A stretch of 64,000 nucleotides of DNA. Source: Dipteris shenzhenensis (Eukaryota; Polypodiophyta; Polypodiopsida; Gleicheniales). The stretch lies in the NCBI GenBank assembly GCA_047967505.1, contig CM106538.1; one strand, given 5' to 3'. The notes below the pieces were generated by a model that made no database searches, was not told the DNA's origin, and saw nothing but the letters and a program-made list of their open reading frames with translations. Shown one piece after another: positions 57,031-64,000 of this stretch (position 1 is its first letter; the number at the start of each line of letters is the position of its first letter). The translations under genes were made by a program, and so were the position numbers.

Positions 57031-57217
57031 TGTGGGGGTTAAAGGTCACTGTGCCTTTACCCCGGTTATGTACAATACTTAAACACATATATAAATTAAT
57101 GAAAAAGAAGATTAGGGTGGTTCTGCACCCACCAAAACTTGTGTGGCTCTTTGTCTCTCTCTCTCTCCTTCTTCCGTTCTTGCTTCCGATGAGAGCACTC
57201 TCAACTGGTATCAGAGC
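57031..57217 (+). repeat. Copia-2 5' LTR (57031-57203) and primer site (57206-57217)
   Basis: 173-bp LTR, TGTGGGGGTT to CACTCTCA, with a (CT)n tract 6 bp shorter than in Copia-1; tggtatcagagc follows after two bases. Confidence 0.95.
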
Positions 57218-58641
57218 CCGGGTGATCTAGCTGAGCATGCGTGAATGCTTGAAGCTCAGTAGCTCTGTGGGAGGAAGGAGAAGCTCTATGGGAAGCTTTG
57301 TGGGTGACTTTACTTGCATCCGAGTGTGCAGAGACCTTGGAGGAACATTTGGAAAAGTCACTTTGGCTTTGCGAAGTGGTTTTGAGAGCCTGTTAAGAGC
57401 TTTCAAAGAAAAAGTCGTTTTTTGAGCTTTTCCCTGTTCCGTTTGATGACAGAGACTCCATATTGATTTGTAGAGGCAACTATTGCTTGCTTTTGGTGTC
57501 CACATTACTTCAGGAGCTTGAAAACACCTTCATTCTTGAATCTGGGATCATTTCATTGGATTTCTGACTCACTATGTCAGTTCCTGCGTTTTTTGCCCGG
57601 GTGTTGGAACTCAAGTTTAAAGCAGCCATTTGCAGATCTGTCAGTTCCGGTGGACTCAGGAGTCCTAAAACTTCTATGTTGCTCATCATTCGCACTCCGG
57701 TGGAGTTTACAGATAGCTCTGTTTCCAAAAACGTTTTTCAGTCCGTGTGTTGGACCCAGTGATTGAGACCACGGTTTCCAAAACCGTCTGTCCCATTGCG
57801 TTCCGAACGCCCAAAAACCCCTACCTATCAGTTCTTGCGTGATTCGGTGGAGGATTTTCAGAGTTATAGATCTCTGTGTATTCGATTCCGTCTCTCTGTT
57901 ATGCATTTTTCATTCTAAGGTTTTGAAACCTTAGATTTATGCCACATGGCAGTGGATAAGTGTTGACTCCCATTTCTCACTCATCGGTTGGGATTTTGGA
58001 GTTCTGGCAGAAGAGAGATATTTGCAGATTTTCTTGCTGATTCCGATTATGCAATGGCGCCCATGTTTTGAGGCATCTCAGGTTCTATTTTCAGTAGCGC
58101 TCATTACCGTGGGACTATGATTTCTTGAACATACCTTATGCAGATCACTCTGGTTGCAGTTTGAGCAGTGTGCGCTCATTCATGGTGTGCATTGGGTTGC
58201 AGTGGATGATTTATAGGCCATTTGGATGCATTGCGGTCCTTATTGGATGTGCTGATAGGCCCAAATTGCCTTGTGGGATGCTATTTTTATGGACGCTTTG
58301 CACATGGATGCAATTTTAAGCTGAGGGATAGCTTTGACACATTGCAGGTGATGCACTGATAGTGCTATGCTCTCTTGGATGAGATATTATTGATGCATAT
58401 GCCAGTGGACGGTGTTTATGCTTGAGTCATTTGGCACTTATTGGCATTTTCTTTTGGGCCAGATTTGCTCATATGGATGCATAGTATATGCACATGAGTC
58501 AAATGCATCTTTTGATGCTTTGAGCTTTGAGTTTTTTGTGATATCTCAGAATATTGTGGCATACACATTTGGGTGCACCTGGTATTTGGTGTGATTCTCT
58601 CTTGCAGGCACTAGCATTTGGGATTTTGCTTTATTTGCATC
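57218..58641 (+). other. Copia-2 long 5' leader
   Basis: Homologous to the Copia-1 leader, including the splice-acceptor-like ttctctcttgcag just before gag (58596-58608). No ORF of note. Confidence 0.75.
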
Positions 58642-59650
58642 ATGGCATCCTCTTCCATGTCTGAAAAGGATTTTTTCAGCATTAAAAAGTTTGATGGGAC
58701 AAACTTTTCTTTGTGGAAAGAACAAATAAGGGATGTGCTTATTCAAAAGAAGTAGATTAAACCCTTGGCAGGTATTGAAGCTAAGCCTGCGGATATGTCT
58801 GAGGATGATTGGAATGAGTTGGATGCATTAGCAAAGCTCGGGGGGGTCACTCATCATATGTAACCCTATCACGTGAGTTCAAAAGAAGGATATTTTTTAT
58901 TCCTAAAATTTACAGAAATAAATATACATAAGGGACTATTTAAAATAGTTTTGGAAAAAATTTACAGATTTGTATAGAAAAGGGGTACATTTTATTAATG
59001 AAAAAATTTACAGATAAGGGATTTTAAATATAGGCCTTGAACGCACGTGATATAGAGGGTTTATACATAGTGACCCCCCCGAGTAGCAAAGTCTACTATT
59101 AGACTTCATCTTGCAGAGTCAGTTTATTTCACATTAGTAAATGAGCAGACTACGGAAGATTTGTGGAAGAAACTGTGTGCCACTTATGAGAAGGAAATCG
59201 CCTCTAATAAAGTTTACCTCATGAAGAGGTTGTTTGAGCTGTAGATGAAGGAAGGGGTCTCCATTGCTTCTCACTTGTATGAATTCAATATTATTTTCAG
59301 CCAGCTTCAGGCTCAGAAAATGAATTTTTATGCAGAGACTAAGGCAATATTTCTCTTATGTTCATTGCCATCCTCATGGGATACCTTCCGTACAGCTGTC
59401 AGTAACTCTGCACCTGGTGGAGTGCTGAAATTTGATGATGTTGTGGGTAGCTTGTTGGCCGAGGAGATTAGACGGAAGTCTATGGATGGCAACAAGCAGG
59501 ATGAAGCCTTAAATGTGCAAAGGGGCAGATCACAGTTCAGGGGGAAGTCCCAAGAAAGAGGAAAGTCTCGTAGCAAATCCAAGGCACGGAACATTGAGTG
59601 TTACCATTGTGGCAAGAAGGGCCATATGAAAAAGGATTGCTACAAGCTAA
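58642..59650 (+). pseudogene. Copia-2 gag, split by MITE-A
   Basis: Same protein family as Copia-1 gag. Nonsense TAG at 58753-58755 and 59242-59244 replace CAG of Copia-1. MITE-A inserted at 58837. The part after the MITE keeps the correct frame through FLLCSLPSSWDTFRTAVSNS and a complete knuckle CYHCGKKGHMKKDC (59600-59641), both of which are broken in Copia-1. Confidence 0.9.
58829..59091. mobile_element. MITE-A copy 2 (247 bp, 58837-59083)
   Basis: Same length and nearly the same sequence as 14591-14837. Target duplication tagcaaag (58829-58836, 59084-59091); Copia-1 has the empty site gcattagcaaagtctac near 51125. Confidence 0.95.
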
Positions 59651-62600
59651 ACGAGAGCAAAGGCATAAGAAAAAGAATGCAAATTGGGGTGCAAATCAAA
59701 AGGAAGAGAGTCCAAGGGAGGACAAAGGAAAAGTGAAGATCGAGGAGATCAATGCAGTCACACATGATAGTGATAATGACGTTCTCTTCATGTCTAGTTT
59801 ATCTGCAGAGTTGCTTACCACTTCAGATGATGCATATTCCCAGGATTGGATTTTGGATTCTAGTGCTTCATTCCATGTTACTCCCCATAGGGAATGGTTC
59901 TCCACTTATGACAGTGGAAAGACAGGTTGTGTGCATCTTGGAAATGACTATGCATGTGACATAGTGGGAGTAGGTGACATAAAGTTTTCTTTTGCAAATG
60001 GGTCTGCATTTGTTTTGAAACATGTGAGACATGTGCCTAAGCTGACCAAGAGTCTTATTTCAGTGGGTCAGCTAGATGATGCTGGTTTTGACACCACTTT
60101 TGGCTTTCAAAGTTGAAAAATTCAAAACGGCTCTATGCTTTTGGCTAGGGGTGCCAAGTGTGGGACTTTGTATCCCTTACATGTATCAGGGGTATTTGAT
60201 CATGTCGTTGCAATAACCAAGCAGCCAAGCACTTCTTTGTGGCATTGCAGGTTGGGGCACATGAGCCAGAATGGAATGAAACTCTTATGCCGTTTGGGTT
60301 ATGTACCGCATTTGAGTTTCTCTCATTTTGAATTTTGTGAGCACTGTCTCTATGGGAAGTAGACTAAATCAGCCCATAAAAGAAGGGGAAAGAAGGAGTT
60401 TGAAATGCTTGATTTGGTGCATTCAGACGTATGTGGTCCCATGCCTACACGGTCATTAGGCGGGGCTGAATACTATGTGACATTCATTGATGATGCAACT
60501 AGGAAAGTGTGGGCTTATGCTATAGCTCGGAAGAGTGATGTGTTCCAGGTATTTCAGAAATGGCTGGCCTTGGTTGAGAATCAGTCAGGTAGAATGCTTA
60601 AATGCCTACGGACTGACAATGGTGGAGAGTATCTCTCTCATGACTTTCAGCATTTCTGTGATACTCATGGGATTAAGAGGGAGCTTACATCCCCTCGTAC
60701 TCCAGAGCAAAATCTAGTTGCAGAAAAGATGAACCGTTGCAATGCATGCTTTCCAATGCAAGTCTTTATGGTGGTTTTTGGGCTGAGGCAATGAAGACTG
60801 CAGTGCATGTGATCAATAGATCACTTAGTAAGAGTTTGGATGGTGGTATTCCTGAAGAGGCATGGAGTGGCAAGAAGCCCTCTTACTCTCATTTGCGTAT
60901 ATTTCGGTGTGAGGCATATGCACATGTGCCAAAAGAGCTTCGAAAGAAACTAGATCCTAAGTCTAGGAAATGCATCTTTCTGGGTTATGGTGAAAGTGGA
61001 GAGATGGGCTATCGTCTCTGGGATCCAGAAACAAAGAAGATCATACGTAGCCATGATGTGGTCTTCAATGAGAAGAAGATGCATAAGGCACCCATGAGGG
61101 ATGTGGAAATGAGGAGAATCACTTTCCAGGATGTGAATCCACCTGCATATGTTGATAGACAGCAAGCTATCCATGCACCAAATGTGCAAGAAATGGTACC
61201 ACCAAGTACTCCCACAAATATACAATCAAGGGTAGATGATGGATCATCTATTGGTGGAAATGATGAGCCAAATGTGGCTGATATGCAAGTGGGACAGCAA
61301 GCTGAAATGCCCTTGAGAAGATCATCTAGAGTGTCTAGACCGCCTGATAGGTTTGTTCCAGGGGTAGACTATGTGATGCTTACTGATTGCGGGAAGCCTT
61401 CTTGCTACAAAGAGGCTATGATGCGTGAGGATCAACGCAAGTGGGAGTATGCTATGCAATCAGAGATGAGTTCACTTATGAAGAATAAGACTTGGGACTT
61501 GGTTTCTTTGCCACATGGAAAGAAAGCATTGCCATGTAAATGGGTCTACAAAATGAAGGTCACAGGTGATGATGTACCTAGGTACAAGGCCTGTTTGGTT
61601 GCTAAAGGGTTCAAGCAAGAGAAGGGTGTGGACTTTGATGAGATTTTCTCTTCAGTTGTGAAGATGACCACACTTAGATGCATGCTTGGACTATGCAAAT
61701 GGATGTCAAGACAGCTTTCTTGCATGGGGATTTGCATGAGGAAATTTACATGGTGCAGCCGGAAGGCTTTGAAGAAAAGGGCAAAGAGCATTTAGTTTGC
61801 AAACTGAAGACGAGTCTCTATGGTCTTAAGCAAGCACATAGAGAATGGTATCAGAAGTTTGATGCTTTCATTCGGTCCCAGGGTTTTAGAAGGAGTGAAA
61901 TTGGTCACTGCCTCTACACTAAAAGGGCTAAGGATAATAGCCTGATAATCCTGGCACTATATGTGGATGATATGCTATTGGTTAGCAAGAATACTTATGA
62001 GCTAGATGCATTAAAGGCCAAGTTGCATGAGGCCTTTGATATGAAGGATTTGGGACTTGCAGGTCATATTCTTGGTATGCGCATCACGCGTGATCTGAGT
62101 AGGAAACTCCTTTGGCTTTCACAAAAAGAGTATGTTACAAAAGTATTGCAGCGTTTCAATATGGAAGGGGGGAAGGCAGTGAGTACTCCATTGGCTCCAT
62201 ATGTGAAACTGAGTCATACAGATAGTCCCAAATCAGATGAGGAAAGGGCCATGATGGCCAAGGTTCCTTATGCATCAGCAGTTGGGAGTCTTATGTATGC
62301 TATGATAGCTACTAGACCAGACATTGCATTTGCTGTGGGAGTTGTTAGCCGCTATATGGCTAATCCAGGAAAGAGGAATTGGGAGGCAGTTAAGTGCATC
62401 ATGAGGTACATGAAGGGTACCAAGGAGATGTGCATCTGCTTTGGTAAAGGAGACATGCGTGTACTTGGGTACACAGATTCAGACTATGCAGGGCATGTGG
62501 ATAGTAGGAGATCCACTTCTGGTTATGTGTTCACCTTTGCAGGTGGGGCAGTGTCGTGGATGTCTCATGCACAGAAGTGCGTGGCTTTGTCTACCACAGA

Positions 62601-62919
62601 GGCTGAGTATGTTGCAGCCACAGAGGGTTGCAAGGAGGCTATATGGCTTGATCGGCTAGTGGGAGATTTGGGGATTCATACAGGTGTACCGACATTGCAT
62701 AGTGATTCCATGAGTGCTATTCAGCTAGCACGGAATTCGGTCTTTCATGCAAAGACCAAACACATTGAGGTCAGGTACCATTTCATCAGGGAGGTACTTG
62801 AGGACAAGCGCATAGAGCTTGTCAAGGTTCATACAAATGATAACCCTGCAGATATGCTGACGAAGAGTCTACCTAGTCAGCGGGTTGAGTATTGTCGTGT
62901 ATTGATGGGCATTGGATAG
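59651..62919 (+). pseudogene. Copia-2 pol
   Basis: Protease has DWILDSSASFHVT, so the catalytic DSG is DSS. TGA at 60114-60116 (TGG in Copia-1) and TAG at 60360-60362 (CAG in Copia-1). Integrase HSDVCGP, LRTDNGGEYLS, QNLVAEKMNR, then a 16-bp loss near 60737 shifts the frame. A 25-bp loss near 61693 shifts it again in reverse transcriptase. From 61696 to 62919 a 413-codon frame is open: QMDVKTAFLHGDLHEEIYMV, ALYVDDMLLVS, YTDSDYAGHVD, ALSTTEAEYVAA (catalytic Glu kept), LHSDSMSAIQLA. Inactive as a whole. Confidence 0.92.
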
Positions 62920-62961
62920 TATGTTCACTGGTCGTTCTCCCTTAAAGGCACATTGTCCTTT

Positions 62962-63145
62962 AAGTGGGAGGTTGTGGGGGTTAAAGGTCACTGTGCCTTT
63001 ACCCCGGTTATGTACAATACTCAAACACATATATAAATGAATGAAAAAGAAGATTAGGGTGGTTCTGCACCCACCAAAACTTGTGTGGCTCTCTGTCTCT
63101 CTCTCTCTCCTTCTTCCGTTCTTGCTTCCATTGAGAGCACTCTCA
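62962..63145 (+). repeat. Copia-2 polypurine tract and 3' LTR (62973-63145)
   Basis: aagtgggaggt at 62962-62972 then the 173-bp LTR. Confidence 0.95.
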
Positions 63146-63150
63146 AATTG

Positions 63151-64000
63151 TGGGGTAACTTTTCCACTAGTAAGGTGTTCCCAAGTAAGGGTTCATTTGT
63201 TGCACATACTCCTTCTAGTCCCTCAGGGGACCATTTAAGAGGCGATGGTTCTAATTTTGAGGGAGCTGGCTTTGTGAGATATAATTCAACGATCCTTGTT
63301 TGGACTCGTTCAAATTCATTGATGTGTTCAGCCTTTCCTTTTCTGCGATTTCCTCTTTCGTCTTTCTTGTGGGATCTTCTTCTGTTATTCAACTTTGGAG
63401 GTTCAATTTTTGGGAGCTCGACTGCCATTAGGGCATGAAGAATGGCTAGGTCATTGTCAAACATCTGATCTTCAATTTCAACATTCTCAGCCTCAGTTTC
63501 AAGGTTTCAAGGGATATCAGAGTCATCATTGGTATGGGTCCTTGCTTCAGTTTCTATCAATACTTTGTGGGGCCAAGTCATGGATTGGGTCTTCAGCTTG
63601 TTTCTCAGCCTCAGATTGATCTTGTTCCTTTTGTACCCAATTTTGAAGTGCCTGAAAATGAGCCTTCTCCACTTCTGCATTTGGGTATGGAGTTTCTTTT
63701 ATTTGAGGCTCAGAAGCTGATGTGGATGAGCTTGGTTGCTCATTGCTTGGCGGAGGTGGAGGCACTTATGCTTTCTTTTTAAGAAGTCACTTTGGTTGGA
63801 TTGGAATGTTAGGGTCCTTGGTGGCCTCTTTCTACTGGCATGTAATTACATTCAAAGGTTGTGATACTATGCTTGTTGAACCTAGACTTTGATGGTCCAC
63901 CCCAATGATGCCGATTGGGACATCAGGCTTAACCTCTGTTTGCTGTGGGACCTTATTTTTCATGGGACAATCCATACAGGCATGTCCTATGCCACAATCT
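63151..64000 (-). pseudogene. Gypsy-2 gag end and gag-pol linker
   Basis: At the right window edge the minus strand reads DCGIGHACMDCPMKNK, the last three ligands of a CCHC knuckle; the first Cys is outside. A Pro/Ser/Glu-rich linker (63765-63547, PPPPPSNEQPSSSTSASEPQ) and a basic segment (63464-63151, RRRSHKKDERGNRRKGK) follow. At 63146 the frame meets the Copia-2 target site and continues at 57025. Confidence 0.65.

Larger units (their letters stand above)
57026..63150 (+). mobile_element. Copia-2: sister of Copia-1 (57031-63145)
   Basis: 6,115 bp including a 247-bp MITE; 173-bp LTRs differing at 5 positions; perfect target duplication aattg (57026-57030, 63146-63150). Interior is close to Copia-1 throughout. 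It lies in the same orientation as Copia-1, 1.8 kb away, in the same Gypsy-2 element. Five changes against two in Copia-1 suggest that Copia-2 inserted earlier. Confidence 0.95.
46566..64000 (-). mobile_element. Gypsy-2: Tat-like Ty3/gypsy element interrupted by Copia-1 and Copia-2
   Basis: Minus strand from the right edge: gag knuckle (cut by the window end), linker, [Copia-2], protease-linker and reverse transcriptase N-part, a deletion that joins into integrase, [Copia-1], integrase C-terminus, and a long extra ORF. Removing each Copia with one target duplication restores continuous coding frame, which proves the nesting. Neither LTR was identified; the left edge is unknown. Confidence 0.8.

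Noticed and set aside
1-64000. Endogenous pararetrovirus or other integrated virus
   Set aside because: Every reverse transcriptase is linked to an integrase of Ty1/copia or Ty3/gypsy type or to a LINE; no movement or coat protein motif.
1-64000. tRNA, rRNA genes, CRISPR arrays, bacterial operons
   Set aside because: No cloverleaf, rRNA core or regular repeat-spacer pattern was seen; tggtatcagagc sites are primer sites next to LTRs.

Overview
The window looks like intergenic DNA from a land plant with a large, repeat-dense nuclear genome. The evidence is plant-type LTR retrotransposons primed by initiator tRNA-Met, a spliced En/Spm (CACTA) transposase gene with plant-only accessory domains, a PIF/Harbinger transposase, MITEs, a Helitron, and host genes with short GT-AG introns and CACGTG promoter boxes. 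No bacterial, organellar or RNA genes were seen. The species cannot be named from sequence alone; a fern or another large-genome plant would fit.

Layout. 1-4975: decayed Ty3/gypsy element of Tat type (Gypsy-1, +) with two RNase H domains. 4976-8414: no recognisable gene. 8415-11520 and 40335-42075: an inverted segmental duplication carrying the only two plausible host genes, a three-exon gene for a 222-223 aa protein with a dimeric alpha/beta-barrel-like C-terminus. Copy 1 also holds a 1,212-bp non-autonomous Helitron that copy 2 lacks. 11880-13230 and 19065-20405: two diverged direct repeats flanking a Copia element (Copia-3, 13557-about 19085) whose 3' half lies in inverted orientation. 20461-21520: low-complexity DNA. 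21973-about 31530: Copia-5 (-), split by an En/Spm element (about 25079-30655). 33610-38109: Copia-4 (-), complete with LTRs and inserted in a GA microsatellite. 39389-40250: LINE remnant. 43189-44690: PIF/Harbinger transposase pseudogene hit twice by one MITE family. 46566-64000: a second Tat-like gypsy element (Gypsy-2, -) with an extra ORF downstream of integrase, interrupted by two near-complete sister Copia elements of TNT1/Tork type (Copia-1, 49328-55235; Copia-2, 57031-63145), each with exact 5-bp target duplications.

Two 247-258 bp MITE groups (A and B) share terminal motifs and make 8-bp target duplications. They hit Copia-3 (once in gag, once in the inverted LTR), Copia-2 and the Harbinger pseudogene (twice); one more copy lies beside Copia-4. 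Nesting order, LTR divergence and paralogous empty sites together give a relative insertion history. Glutamine CAG codons are repeatedly TAG in the retroelements, which fits decay by deamination of methylated CHG sites. The only genes that look intact are the two paralogous host genes; the transposase gene of the En/Spm element is a possible third.
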